A stretch of DNA of 64,000 nt from G963556115 sp963667375 (GCA_963667375.1 OY763323.1:2914001-2978000), one strand, 5' to 3'; positions 8,636 through 16,903 are shown, numbered from the stretch's first letter. Program-made: numbers and translations. Notes: a model not told the origin generated them from the letters alone.

Positions 8636-8883
8636 CTCGCCTTCTCCTCTCTAATCCTCCGCACCATTTTCACCTTCACAGACCAAGGAATTGACTTCAT
8701 GCTCAAAACTTCATCGGCCTGGCACAACACCTTTAGAAGATCCATGCCATCAGGAGTATGCACCTGCAAAGGCCTGATAAAGTCATTGATATACTTCTGC
8801 GCCAGATCCTTATCCACCTGCTGAATACTCTTTAATTTAAACACATTTTCCAGGTGCCCTAAAATTGCCTGTTCACTAATCAT
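8632..8883 (-). CDS. Hypothetical phage protein, 83 aa
   Basis: Helical, charged protein with GAAGAGG before the start; overlaps the next gene by four bases. No recognised family. Confidence 0.55.
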   Translation of the reverse strand: MISEQAILGHLENVFKLKSIQQVDKDLAQKYINDFIRPLQVHTPDGMDLLKVLCQADEVLSMKSIPWSVKVKMVRRIREEKAR

Positions 8884-8899
8884 GATTTAGCCTCTTCCA

Positions 8900-10252
8900 C
8901 TATATCCCGTATCTTTCTATCCTCATTCCCAGCCACCTCATTACATTCACACACATTGAGTTGCCACACGCTTTATATCTTGGACCATCCGGGCACTCTT
9001 CAGCAGACTTTCCTCTCCACGGTATTCTGGTATAGTTATCCGGGAACCCCATTAGCCGCTCACATTCAACTGGTGTTAAACGGCGGACAATAGATTTTTC
9101 TTTGATATAGTTCTGCTGTTTCACCCCCGGTGATGCCGCCAATGCTCCTGCGATCTTTCCATCACCATTGATATACCTTACCTCGTCCCGGGTATTTTGC
9201 TGAAAGCACACCGCGTGCCTGTCCGCAGAGGTCAGGGTATAACTAACCCACGACTCATCGAAACCATTGCCATTACCTCCATTCCCGGGTTTTCTCCCGA
9301 TAGTATTCCCCGCAATGGCAACTACATTCTCCAAACCCTGATTCCTGCCGATACAATTTGCGACCTCTGAATTACTGATTGGATCCTGAGAGCCATGCAC
9401 ACAGACAATCGGTTGCTCATGATCACAGTTCAAAGTCGGGCATATCTCAGTATTTATCTCAGCATTCGCCTGACCATGCGCCATAACAGTGCAAACCAGA
9501 TCTCCTGTGTCATAGCTATCTGAAGCAAGTAAAGTCTTGCCGACCTCTGCTGTCTGATAATCGTTATATGCCTTGTTTGTAAATACATTTTGCACTACAT
9601 GTGAATTACCGCAGACTTCCGGGCAATAACTGTAAGTGCTTTCTTCAGCATAGGCGGGAGTACTTTTCCTTTCTTCTCTGCTCTGCGGAGTATTCCAGCA
9701 CAGGCTTTCGGGCTTAAAGAGTACTTCTCGGACACATCCCTTTCTAATACTTCCCACAACGAACACACGTCTCCTTCGCTGCGGCACGGCTCTTTCAAAT
9801 CCGGGTACTCTGACATACTGTGCGTCCAGAGTTCGCCATCCAACATCATACCCGAGTTCTTTAATTGCTTTGAGAAAAGAAATAAATCCTTCTGCGTGTT
9901 CACCGGATAAGACGCCCGGCACATTTTCCCAAACAAACCAGGTCGGCATTGTTCTTTGCAATAATCGCACATACTCATAAGTCAAGCTTCCTCTCTTTCC
10001 TTCCCAACCTTCACCTTTGCCGGCGACACTAAAATCCTGACACGGCGTGCCACCAACCAGCAGATCAAACTCGCTAACATCTTTCTTTTCAATCTTTGTA
10101 AAATCGCCGAAGTTGGTTACTTCAGGATAGTGATATTCAAGAACAGCTGAAGGAAACGGCTCTATCTCAGCAAACCCTACGGCTTCCCAGCCGAGTGGTT
10201 TCCAAGCAAGTGTGGCGGCTTCTACTCCGCTGCAGACGGATAAATATCTCAT
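8900..10252 (-). CDS. C5 cytosine DNA methyltransferase
   Basis: A 450-residue enzyme that adds a methyl group to C5 of cytosine in a target DNA site. Motif I (LSVCSGVEAATLAWK), motif IV with catalytic Cys71 (GGTPCQDFSVAG), motif VI (WFVWENVPGVLS), motif VIII (ERAVPQRRRRVFVVGS) and motifs IX/X (RRLTPVECERLMGFPDNY, YKACGNSMCV) are all present in order, so it should be active. The target-recognition region between VIII and IX is long. No restriction endonuclease is adjacent, so it is an orphan phage enzyme, probably protecting phage DNA from host restriction. Its ATG overlaps the stop of the upstream 39-residue gene. Confidence 0.93.
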   Translation of the reverse strand: MRYLSVCSGVEAATLAWKPLGWEAVGFAEIEPFPSAVLEYHYPEVTNFGDFTKIEKKDVSEFDLLVGGTPCQDFSVAGKGEGWEGKRGSLTYEYVRLLQRTMPTWFVWENVPGVLSGEHAEGFISFLKAIKELGYDVGWRTLDAQYVRVPGFERAVPQRRRRVFVVGSIRKGCVREVLFKPESLCWNTPQSREERKSTPAYAEESTYSYCPEVCGNSHVVQNVFTNKAYNDYQTAEVGKTLLASDSYDTGDLVCTVMAHGQANAEINTEICPTLNCDHEQPIVCVHGSQDPISNSEVANCIGRNQGLENVVAIAGNTIGRKPGNGGNGNGFDESWVSYTLTSADRHAVCFQQNTRDEVRYINGDGKIAGALAASPGVKQQNYIKEKSIVRRLTPVECERLMGFPDNYTRIPWRGKSAEECPDGPRYKACGNSMCVNVMRWLGMRIERYGI

Positions 10253-10368
10253 TTACCATATTCCTTCCTCAACTCAGCAATCTCCTGAATACACCGCAAC
10301 CGGCTCCCACGCAGAATATAATTACATTCAAGCTGCTTCAATTTTTGTTCATAATCTGCTGTAGACAC
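10249..10368 (-). CDS. Small ORF, 39 aa, GTG start
   Basis: GTG at 10366-10368 follows GGAAGG. The product (STADYEQKLKQLECNYILRG and on) is helical and charged. Its stop overlaps the methyltransferase ATG (AAATGAG), which suggests a real coupled gene. Function unknown. Confidence 0.5.
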   Translation of the reverse strand: MSTADYEQKLKQLECNYILRGSRLRCIQEIAELRKEYGK

Positions 10369-10496
10369 AAGTCGTTATCCTTCCGTATAAAATACTCATC
10401 CAGATCATTTCTTTCCTCAAAGATCAACAAAAGAACATCTTCTATATCCTGATCCAGTTCAGCCTGCCTGATCTTAGCTTGCGTATATTTATTCAT
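10341..10496 (-). CDS. Small ORF, 51 aa
   Basis: ATG at 10494-10496 overlaps the end of the upstream gene; the product is acidic and helical (QAKIRQAELDQDIEDVLLLI). It overlaps the next small gene. The tight overlap chain favours a real gene of unknown role. Confidence 0.5.
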
Positions 10497-11122
10497 TCCA
10501 GTGCCTCCAGTTCACAAATTGCCTCCTCAACCCGGTCCTTTATTCCTTCCGGGACATTCCTTGCTTCATAAAGCTTTTTGCGCAGACTCCGTCCCAGCTT
10601 AACAATCACCTTTATCTCCTTCCCCCGATTAAAGTTCGCCGCATCCATTTCATCATCACTGAATAGCTCCTTTGGTCTGGTTCGCGCTTTTATCTCCTTG
10701 CGTACCGCCTGCTGATCTGCGCCCTCCTCAAAAGCCATTCGGTGCATCTCATCCTTGTCGTCCTCCTCGATGTCAGCCCGCTCCCGCGCCTTCTGCAACA
10801 ACGCAATCGTCTCCACCTCTGGAAGAGTTGCATTTCCGATTCTTAACTTTCCCGGTTCAAAGCTTTTCATATAGTTGTAACAGACCATCAACTTCTTGAC
10901 CGCAGGCTTCTTCAACCCTAGTTCACAGGTACAATAGACCTCAAAGTCATCGTAACCCCACTCTTTATAATCCCCGCCATATGCTACATCAGTAAGCAGC
11001 TTCCCCAGCTCAACCCAAGAAACACGAAAATTCCGCAGTGAAATCAGTACCTGACAACGCATACTCTCCGGACTCAATTCACCGATCTGACTGTCTATCC
11101 TTGCCAATACATTCGCACTCAC
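10493..11122 (-). CDS. Hypothetical phage protein, possible DNA-binding
   Basis: A helical, charged protein of about 209 residues. I chose the GTG at 11122 because GAGGAGG lies six bases upstream; a TTG five codons earlier lacks such a site. The middle (CELGLKKPAVKKLMVCYNYM) resembles a helix-turn-helix, with acidic linkers and a charged C-terminal helix. No family assigned. Confidence 0.6.
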   Translation of the reverse strand: MSANVLARIDSQIGELSPESMRCQVLISLRNFRVSWVELGKLLTDVAYGGDYKEWGYDDFEVYCTCELGLKKPAVKKLMVCYNYMKSFEPGKLRIGNATLPEVETIALLQKARERADIEEDDKDEMHRMAFEEGADQQAVRKEIKARTRPKELFSDDEMDAANFNRGKEIKVIVKLGRSLRKKLYEARNVPEGIKDRVEEAICELEALE

Positions 11123-11123
11123 C

Positions 11124-11426
11124 TTACACCTCCTCAACCGGCTGACCTAAATCACATGGATTCTTATGCACTTTTTGAAATCCACCTTTAGTTTGTATTG
11201 TAATAACACCATTAACTCTGTCCTCAAGTCTAGTTAAACGATGAAGCCTGCGCCGGAAATCCCATACATCCACTCGCAACCATTCAGCCAACCATTCAAC
11301 AGCAATTACCTTTTGCCTTAATTTAAATATTTCACTATTCAGCGTTTTAATTTTTCTATGATGATAGCCCCATGCGAAACCAATAATTGCTGATACTACC
11401 AATCTCCCCATAAATTCCTCAGTCAT
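11124..11426 (-). CDS. Small membrane-anchored phage protein, 100 aa
   Basis: One N-terminal membrane segment (RLVVSAIIGFAWGY), then a basic helical region and a tail. It is directly followed by the GTG-started gene, sharing its ribosome binding site region. Unknown function; it could be an inner-membrane host-takeover protein. Confidence 0.55.
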   Translation of the reverse strand: MTEEFMGRLVVSAIIGFAWGYHHRKIKTLNSEIFKLRQKVIAVEWLAEWLRVDVWDFRRRLHRLTRLEDRVNGVITIQTKGGFQKVHKNPCDLGQPVEEV

Positions 11427-11479
11427 CAACATCCCCTATATTTATAAATTCCATAGATTACACATTGCATTTACTACTA

Positions 11480-11737
11480 TTAGTTAAGAACCACCCAGTC
11501 CTCAGAGAGCATATCTGTCTGAGACGCAAGCCAAGGAACTCTGTCCTTAGGGGCAGCGGGGTTGTCTGTCTGTAATCCAGTAGTATCAATATAGATATAC
11601 GGATGCGTCATTTTGCTGTGTTCATCCGGACGCTGAAGCTCAATAAAAATACCTTTCCCATTCCATCCTTTACGTGCTACTTTATTTCCTTCTTTCATTG
11701 CTTCAATTGCTTCACCAAAAGTCATATATGGACTCAT
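11480..11737 (-). CDS. tad2: DUF2829 protein, Tad2-type anti-Thoeris candidate
   Basis: An 85-residue protein matching the DUF2829 pattern across its length: MTFGEAIEAMKEGNKVARKG at the N-terminus and a C-terminal PWLASQTDMLSEDWVVL (pattern PW-x-x-SQ-x-D-x-x-x-x-DW). Members of this family, named Tad2, bind the cyclic signalling nucleotide made by Thoeris TIR proteins and so block that defence. The sequence is full length for the family. It sits in the early region next to SSB, where anti-defence genes are often found. Family membership is strong; activity here is inferred. Start has AGAGGTG upstream. Confidence 0.8.
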   Translation of the reverse strand: MSPYMTFGEAIEAMKEGNKVARKGWNGKGIFIELQRPDEHSKMTHPYIYIDTTGLQTDNPAAPKDRVPWLASQTDMLSEDWVVLN

Positions 11738-11796
11738 TAATTCACCTCTTTCTTAAATTATTAATTATTAAAATACGTGTAATCTATGGATTGATA

Positions 11797-12348
11797 TTAA
11801 AACGGTATGTCGTCATCAGCTGGATTGTCGTTGTAATTGAAACTATTCTGCTGATAATCTTCTTGCCCCTGCTGTGCATAACCGGTATTACCTCTGCCGC
11901 CGCCCTGATAACCACCCCGATCATTGTAGTGATTACCTCCCTGCTGCCGGTTGCCCTGATTCTGGTATTGATTGCCTTGCTGATAGTTATTGTTATAATT
12001 CTGATTGCCGCCGTTATCCTGCTTTCTCTCAGTAAATTGAAAGTTCTGAGCAATGACCTTGAGTTTATAGACTTTCTTTCCAGTATCTCTATCCTGCCAG
12101 CTTTCATCCGCCAGCCTACCCTCTACCAGAATCGAACTGCCTTTACCAAGATATTCGCAGATCACCTCAGCTGCCTTGTCCCAGAAAGTAACATCTACAT
12201 ATGTCGCTTTAGGATTATTCTGTTTAGACCTGCTATCATTAATTGCTATTGCGATATCAGTAACCGGTGTGCCCTGCGGCGTATATCTAAGCTCCGGATC
12301 CCTGGTAAGATTTCCCATTAGTATTACTTTATTGAATGATCCTGCCAT
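11797..12348 (-). CDS. ssb: Single-stranded DNA-binding protein
   Basis: A 183-residue SSB. The OB fold covers about residues 3-110 (FNKVILMGNLTRDPELRYTP, YVDVTFWDKAAEVICEYLGK), followed by a long Gln/Asn/Gly-rich disordered linker and the acidic tip DDDIPF that recruits partner enzymes. ATG at 12348 overlaps the ERF stop (TGATGG), so the two are coupled. It coats single-stranded DNA during phage replication and annealing. Confidence 0.94.
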   Translation of the reverse strand: MAGSFNKVILMGNLTRDPELRYTPQGTPVTDIAIAINDSRSKQNNPKATYVDVTFWDKAAEVICEYLGKGSSILVEGRLADESWQDRDTGKKVYKLKVIAQNFQFTERKQDNGGNQNYNNNYQQGNQYQNQGNRQQGGNHYNDRGGYQGGGRGNTGYAQQGQEDYQQNSFNYNDNPADDDIPF

Positions 12349-13037
12349 CAACTACCTCCATTATCTGCAGCTATTGTCTCTTTCATCAGATCGTCATAGA
12401 ACAGAGCTGCTTTCTTTGCGTTTGTGATATCCTTCGGGGTTTTAATCTGGTAATTAGCACAAACTCGTTCGTAAATTTCGCGGTGTGTTTTATAGGCATT
12501 GCGCATTGATTTGGTCTGCTCATCAGAAAAGAAGCTGTTCTGCTGGTTGCCTTGCTGCTTGTTCGATTGATTATTCTGCTGCCGGTTATTATTCTGGCCT
12601 GAATTCCGGTTGTTATTCCTCTGGTTATCCTGCTGCTGTTGCCCAGCCATGCGGTCCGCATCATTGCCATCATCGATACAAAACAACCCGCTAACTGCAT
12701 ACTTCCGGGCATAACTGCTGGCAGATCCGGTTGCCTGGCTTTCGTCCATTTTCTTTTTGCCCAGGTCTTTTATTTCCCGCGCAGCGGCTTCAGCGGTTAC
12801 AATATCATCACCATAGCAAAAATGAACAGTAGCAACGATATAAACCTCACTTCCAACCAGCTCAACTCTATCGGTAAAATAAATAACAGCTTCATGCTTT
12901 TGTAATATTGGCTTGATTGCGGTTTCAATCTGTTCTAAAGTTCTATAGTTAAAACCACCAAATTTATTGACCTCGCTTTTTGGGACCTTAAGCTCTTGCT
13001 GGATGTTTCGAAGTACATTCAATGTTTCTGTCTTCAT
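12348..13037 (-). CDS. erf: ERF-family single-strand annealing protein
   Basis: A 229-residue recombinase of the ERF family, which anneals complementary single strands for phage recombination and genome circularisation. Diagnostic motifs are FNYRTLEQIETAIKPILQKH and GSASSYARKYAVSGLFCIDDGNDAD. After the core (to about residue 130) comes a Gln/Asn-rich linker like that in the neighbouring SSB, then a small C-terminal helical domain. It lies between a PD-(D/E)xK exonuclease and SSB, forming a complete annealing module. Confidence 0.92.
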   Translation of the reverse strand: MKTETLNVLRNIQQELKVPKSEVNKFGGFNYRTLEQIETAIKPILQKHEAVIYFTDRVELVGSEVYIVATVHFCYGDDIVTAEAAAREIKDLGKKKMDESQATGSASSYARKYAVSGLFCIDDGNDADRMAGQQQQDNQRNNNRNSGQNNNRQQNNQSNKQQGNQQNSFFSDEQTKSMRNAYKTHREIYERVCANYQIKTPKDITNAKKAALFYDDLMKETIAADNGGS

Positions 13038-13040
13038 TTC

Positions 13041-13937
13041 TTACCTCTTTCCATTGGCGGCTTGAATTTCATGTATCCGATATGGTGTCAAACCTTCTAT
13101 TTCAATTCCTCTATAAATAGCCGGGAACCCTGCTTTAGCCCAATTGCGGTATAATGCAATACCTCTGCGAAATTCAAGCAATCCATTCTCTAAGACATCC
13201 TCGGTTACTTCTTTTATCCGAATATTGTATGGTGGTTTTGACAGCATGAACATAAAATACACCCGCGGATTCTCGATTCCGTCTACTTGTTGTAGCGCAT
13301 CGGCATACGCAGCAGCCTGAATATGATACTCGTAGTTAATTTTATTTGTTATTGTTCTATTGGAGAGATCCCCTGTCGTCTTCAGATCCATGATAATATT
13401 GCCACACATGGAATCAATAATCCCTTTGCATGGATGATTGGTAACCGGATCAATCCAGTTTATTTCGCGCTCATGTTCAATTTTTGAATCGGGGTATTTC
13501 TTCTTACCGATTGCCACTATCATATCAACAGCATTGTTATATTTCTTTTGAATTAATTTAAGTTCCTGGAATTCATTTGGCATTATTAGGATCTTTCCTT
13601 CAAGAAGATGCTCAACACCAGCATACCAATCCTTGAATTTTTGCGATGTCCTACCAAATGGATTTTGGGTCGATTTATTAACCGGAACATCTTCCCGAAC
13701 AATAAACTTATCATCAAACTTTTCTGGCTCAAGCAGCAAACAGTGAGTTGCAGAACCTATAGCCGTCTCCTTCTTGGGTGGCTCCGGATGTTCCTTTTTC
13801 CACTTCCATATTTCAGCGTCTTCAAGTATACTCTTTGCCGAACTCGGCGACATTGGTCGATCAAGTCCGAAATAATTCTCTCCTTCATCACCAATCTTTT
13901 CTGTCTCATCAATCTCAACCACCATTTCATCACCCAT
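13041..13937 (-). CDS. PD-(D/E)xK exonuclease, RecE/YqaJ-like
   Basis: A 298-residue nuclease. The core CKGIIDSM...NIIMDLKTTGDLS gives the D ... D-x-K active site (about residues 170-190), followed by YEYHIQAAAYADAL, the Gln-containing helix of this fold. N-terminal MSPSSAKSILEDAEIWKWK and AIGSATHCLLLEPEKF are typical of the phage exonucleases that pair with annealing proteins. It would resect double-strand ends to give the 3' strands used by the adjacent ERF protein. Confidence 0.85.
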   Translation of the reverse strand: MGDEMVVEIDETEKIGDEGENYFGLDRPMSPSSAKSILEDAEIWKWKKEHPEPPKKETAIGSATHCLLLEPEKFDDKFIVREDVPVNKSTQNPFGRTSQKFKDWYAGVEHLLEGKILIMPNEFQELKLIQKKYNNAVDMIVAIGKKKYPDSKIEHEREINWIDPVTNHPCKGIIDSMCGNIIMDLKTTGDLSNRTITNKINYEYHIQAAAYADALQQVDGIENPRVYFMFMLSKPPYNIRIKEVTEDVLENGLLEFRRGIALYRNWAKAGFPAIYRGIEIEGLTPYRIHEIQAANGKR

Positions 13938-13966
13938 AATCTATCTCCTTAATTTGATTTAGTATA

Positions 13967-14920
13967 TTATCCCAGTGTATCTCTAAAATACAGCGGCACC
14001 CCCAGCGCAAATACATTCTCACTCCAACCACCGTTACAGCCAACATCTTCCTGCGCCATCCGGATCACTTCCATCTTTGACTCCAACATATCCGCCAGAT
14101 GTAAGATAATTGCTTCTGGAGTCTTTGGCAGTACACTCGCCTCAAACTCATGCTTACCGTGATGAGCATGAATACAGTGTACAATCGCCTCTGTCCGCTC
14201 TCCCGGTGCGTTACATTCCAGACAAGCATCCCGCACTATTCGGGCTCCAATCAAACTGTGATTTCCTAGTTGGCCAGCAGTAGTATAAGTAGTCGCCGCG
14301 CCCCAACTAAGTTCATAGATCTTACCGACATCATGCAAGATAGCGCACAGAACCAGTAAAGACATATCCACATATGGCTGCAAATGAGTTCGAACTTGAC
14401 TGTGAAAACAGATCTCCATAACATTGACCGAATGCAGCAGCAACCCATGGCGATAGATATGATGATTATTCTGAGCTGCCGGTGCATTGATAAACTGATC
14501 ATAACGGCCATCAACCGAAAAGACCTTGTTGAAGATATCCCGGTCAATTGGCAGCAAACTATGCTTTACGGTATTCTTCAGTACAGACAACACATCATCA
14601 AGTTTTACTTTAGCGGGAAGATCAGCCATCAGTTCCAGTGAACAACTATCTACCTCCACAGTCATAATTGACGTCAATTCAAGCTGAAGCTTACCTTTGT
14701 GGGCCTTTACCTCACCTGAGACAGAAACGATACCACCTTCCACCAAGTCAGCACACTCGTCCTTGTTTACCTGCCACATTATCGCTGGTATCTTTCCTGT
14801 CTTGTCAGAAAGTAGCGCACTTAAAAAGTCATCCCCTAATTTCGTTACTCTGATCTGCATACTGACCAAACCCACCTGCAGCTCAGTAACCTTTGTACCC
14901 TCTGTTAATTCTTTGAGCAT
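13967..14920 (-). CDS. YhaM-like OB-fold plus HD-domain nuclease
   Basis: A 317-residue protein. Residues about 1-100 form an OB fold (ALLSDKTGKIPAIMWQV, GIVSVSGEVKAHKGKLQL), and about 150-315 an HD domain (HRHGLLLHSVNVME, LCAILHDVGKIYELS, HAHHGKHE, LHLADMLESK) with the metal-binding His/Asp set intact. This is the architecture and length of YhaM, a 3'-5' exonuclease acting on RNA and single-stranded DNA in Firmicutes. In a phage it sits beside ERF and exonuclease, suggesting a role in phage nucleic-acid processing. ATG at 14920 has AAAGG closer than the ATG three bases up. Confidence 0.82.
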   Translation of the reverse strand: MLKELTEGTKVTELQVGLVSMQIRVTKLGDDFLSALLSDKTGKIPAIMWQVNKDECADLVEGGIVSVSGEVKAHKGKLQLELTSIMTVEVDSCSLELMADLPAKVKLDDVLSVLKNTVKHSLLPIDRDIFNKVFSVDGRYDQFINAPAAQNNHHIYRHGLLLHSVNVMEICFHSQVRTHLQPYVDMSLLVLCAILHDVGKIYELSWGAATTYTTAGQLGNHSLIGARIVRDACLECNAPGERTEAIVHCIHAHHGKHEFEASVLPKTPEAIILHLADMLESKMEVIRMAQEDVGCNGGWSENVFALGVPLYFRDTLG

Positions 14921-14931
14921 CATCCTTTGTT

Positions 14932-15084
14932 TTACCCCTTGCTTATCTCATAAATAAAAACGAAAAATACAGCTATAATTCCCCCACCAATAAAACCGCA
15001 CAACATAACCAACAGTATCACAAAAATCCCATCCAACAGCACCAGCCCGCACTTTTCTAGCAGATACTTCAAATACTCACTCAT
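14932..15084 (-). CDS. Small membrane ORF, 50 aa
   Basis: ATG at 15082-15084 overlaps the stop of the upstream gene (ACATGAGTG). The product starts MSEYLKYLLEKCG and then has one long hydrophobic stretch with a glycine run (FIGGGIIAVFFVFIY), long enough for one or two membrane helices. Tight packing in the operon supports it. Function unknown. Confidence 0.55.
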   Translation of the reverse strand: MSEYLKYLLEKCGLVLLDGIFVILLVMLCGFIGGGIIAVFFVFIYEISKG

Positions 15085-15269
15085 GTCACCCTTTCCAGAT
15101 ACCGCAGATAATAGTTTTCAACAATACGCCTGGCTTTCTCTGTATAACCATCAGCAGACATTAACCGAGTACCACTACCATTTACAACCGCCCAGCCATT
15201 ACCGGTATCCTCAATACCAGCCACCTGTTCACCTTTTCTGCAATACCAGGAGATTTGCCGCTCATTCAT
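15081..15269 (-). CDS. Hypothetical phage protein, 62 aa
   Basis: Small protein with WYCRKGEQVAGIEDTGNGWAVVN, a beta-rich core, and a C-terminal helix. It overlaps both neighbours by a few bases. Family not recognised. Confidence 0.55.
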   Translation of the reverse strand: MNERQISWYCRKGEQVAGIEDTGNGWAVVNGSGTRLMSADGYTEKARRIVENYYLRYLERVT

Positions 15270-15511
15270 GATTCCTCCAATATCCTTTGCCTTTCTGACG
15301 GATCACCAAGACAAATTTCCGGGATAGCATTTCTATTCAACACTCCCCCTGAATACATAGTGAACATTGGTGATTTCTGAAAACTTGAAATTAAGTTACG
15401 TTCCTCATCAGTCAAAACATACTCTTTGGGTGCACCAAATTCCTCATAGACCAAAATTAATTCACCCTCAGAAATCTTCATGTACAGTTTATCACCACCA
15501 ATCCGAATCAT
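15266..15511 (-). CDS. Hypothetical phage protein, 81 aa
   Basis: I start it at 15511 because GGAGGAG lies eight bases upstream; the longer open frame runs into the replication gene. The product (MIRIGGDKLYMKISEGELIL and on) is beta-rich then helical. Unknown role. Confidence 0.55.
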   Translation of the reverse strand: MIRIGGDKLYMKISEGELILVYEEFGAPKEYVLTDEERNLISSFQKSPMFTMYSGGVLNRNAIPEICLGDPSERQRILEES

Positions 15512-15534
15512 AATGTTCTCCTCCGTTTCTTTTA

Positions 15535-16332
15535 TCATCTCTTCGCGTATATTCTGCCGCACTCCTGACAACTCAAAATACTTTGACCGCCACCAGCGGC
15601 ATAACTGCTTTTCAATTCTCCACCGCAATCGCATTCCTTTTCACTTGGCGGCGGATGTAACCAGGCCTGCACAGCTCGCTGATCCTGCCATTCTGCTTTT
15701 CCTACTTCCATTCGCTTCTTTGCCAGAGCCAGTGGGTTCCTGATTTTTATTCCCTGCTTTTGCTCTCTGAGTACAGCCAGCAAGTGTGCAAGAATATCGT
15801 CAGTCAAATCTGAGGTGAGTGGAATATCTTCAATCCAGTAATGCTTGCAAAAGGCATCCCAATCGCTTTTTTTAATCTCTCCCACCCCGTCCCCTTGGGG
15901 GACTATAGGGGGTATATTATTTCTTTTATTCTTTCTGTTGTGGTTGCTGCTTGGTTGCTCGCTGGTTGCTTCGTGGTTACAAGTTTGGTTGCTCTGCTGG
16001 TTGATACTTTCTGGATCATCTTGGTAAGTGTTATAATTAACAACAGTATATAATGTTCCGACCTTGGTTGTTTTGCTGGTTATTTCTTTGGTTGATTTTA
16101 GCTTGTTTACCGCGGTTCTTACTTGCTGTTCAGTCAAGCCTGTTATCTCGGCAAGAGCCTTTCTGCCACTGATAAATTGCCCTCGTTTGATCTCAATTCC
16201 CTTCCAGTATTTGTCCTTCCAGTTGGCAAGAAGCAGCATATGCATAAAAAGACAAAACACCGGATTATCTGAAAACCAACCCCACTCTCCAATCTTTCTT
16301 TTTATCTTAATATACCCGCCATTATCTTCCAT
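15535..16332 (-). CDS. Phage replication initiator-like protein with zinc ribbon
   Basis: A 265-residue protein. Residues about 1-90 match the winged-helix N-terminus of phage replisome organisers (YIKIKRKIGEWGWFSDNPVF ... GQFISGRKALAEITGLTEQQ, then a recognition helix). A Ser/Asn/Gln-rich linker and a helical DnaD-like middle follow, and the C-terminus has four cysteines (ECDCGGEL ... LSCQECGRIY) forming a probable zinc ribbon. It likely recruits host helicase to the phage origin. It is second in the early operon; its ATG overlaps the preceding stop (TGAGATG). Confidence 0.75.
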   Translation of the reverse strand: MEDNGGYIKIKRKIGEWGWFSDNPVFCLFMHMLLLANWKDKYWKGIEIKRGQFISGRKALAEITGLTEQQVRTAVNKLKSTKEITSKTTKVGTLYTVVNYNTYQDDPESINQQSNQTCNHEATSEQPSSNHNRKNKRNNIPPIVPQGDGVGEIKKSDWDAFCKHYWIEDIPLTSDLTDDILAHLLAVLREQKQGIKIRNPLALAKKRMEVGKAEWQDQRAVQAWLHPPPSEKECDCGGELKSSYAAGGGQSILSCQECGRIYAKR

Positions 16333-16333
16333 C

Positions 16334-16564
16334 TCACCGGGCCCTTCTCTTCCTGTAATTAACATCAAACAACTTTATAGCTTTGTTCTTCCAATATCGC
16401 CTATGCCCTCCAGGACTTTCATAAACCACTCCATCAGGAAACCATTTCTTGCGGGCAAGAGTATTAATATAAGAAATCGAATAACCTAGCTTTGTCGCCA
16501 GCTCTCTCCCGGTAATCAACACATCTGATTCTTTTTCCCTTGTACTCGTCGTAGTTTCAAGCAT
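16334..16564 (-). CDS. MerR-like helix-turn-helix protein, Xis or early regulator
   Basis: A 76-residue protein whose middle (LITGRELATKLGYSISYINT ... SPGGHRRYWKNKAI) matches the winged helix-turn-helix of MerR-like excisionases and small phage regulators. It is the first gene of the leftward early operon, after an AAGGGAG site and a leader terminator. It could be the excisionase or an early activator; sequence alone does not decide. Confidence 0.7.
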   Translation of the reverse strand: MLETTTSTREKESDVLITGRELATKLGYSISYINTLARKKWFPDGVVYESPGGHRRYWKNKAIKLFDVNYRKRRAR

Positions 16565-16903
16565 CTCAATCTCCCTTAAAACGATACAAACAAAAAACCG
16601 CTCAACTGGGCTTAGCAGCTGAACGGTTGGGGGAACGCAAAGGGGAATTACCCTTATTGTTCGAAACTATTCTGGAACAGTCTAAGCCACTGCGTAAATT
16701 AAAATATGGTAGTTTTCGTTTATAGATTAGTCTGAGTACAAAACTACCAAATGAACTCAGAATTAATTCTTCTTTTTGACTGAAGTTTAATCTGCTTTTT
16801 GAACGATACAGTTAATGGTTATCACTCAGTACACTTTTTAAAATACCATAAATATTTATCCTAATCAAGATAAATATCCTTAAGATCTGGAGAATATTTT
16901 ATT
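16565..16903. promoter_or_regulatory. Divergent early/repressor control region
   Basis: This gene-free stretch separates the leftward early operon from the rightward repressor. It holds a perfect 10-bp inverted repeat (TGGTAGTTTT at 16707-16716 and AAAACTACCA at 16740-16749), probably a repressor operator, and A/T-rich repeats with TAAATAT and TATCCT close to the repressor start, which may be further operators or its -10 region. A leader terminator lies at 16590-16629. Confidence 0.65.
16590..16629 (-). terminator. Leader terminator ahead of the early operon
   Basis: On the minus strand AACCGTTCA pairs with TTGAGCGGTT (one mismatch) across a 14-base loop, followed by six T residues, upstream of the first early gene. 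It would block early transcription unless read through, like the similar AACC...GGTT terminator at 4828-4857. Confidence 0.7.

Noticed and set aside
9595..9978. 127-residue frame inside the methyltransferase
   Set aside because: Same strand, other frame, with no own ribosome binding site; the methyltransferase motifs are continuous through it.
8900..10252. Restriction-modification system around the methyltransferase
   Set aside because: Neighbouring genes are small phage proteins; none has recognisable restriction endonuclease motifs, so the methyltransferase is treated as an orphan.
11674..12321. Long hydrophobic plus-strand frame opposite ssb
   Set aside because: It is the antisense of the Gln/Asn-rich SSB linker, which reads as Leu/Ile/Val; it has no ribosome binding site and conflicts with a clear SSB.
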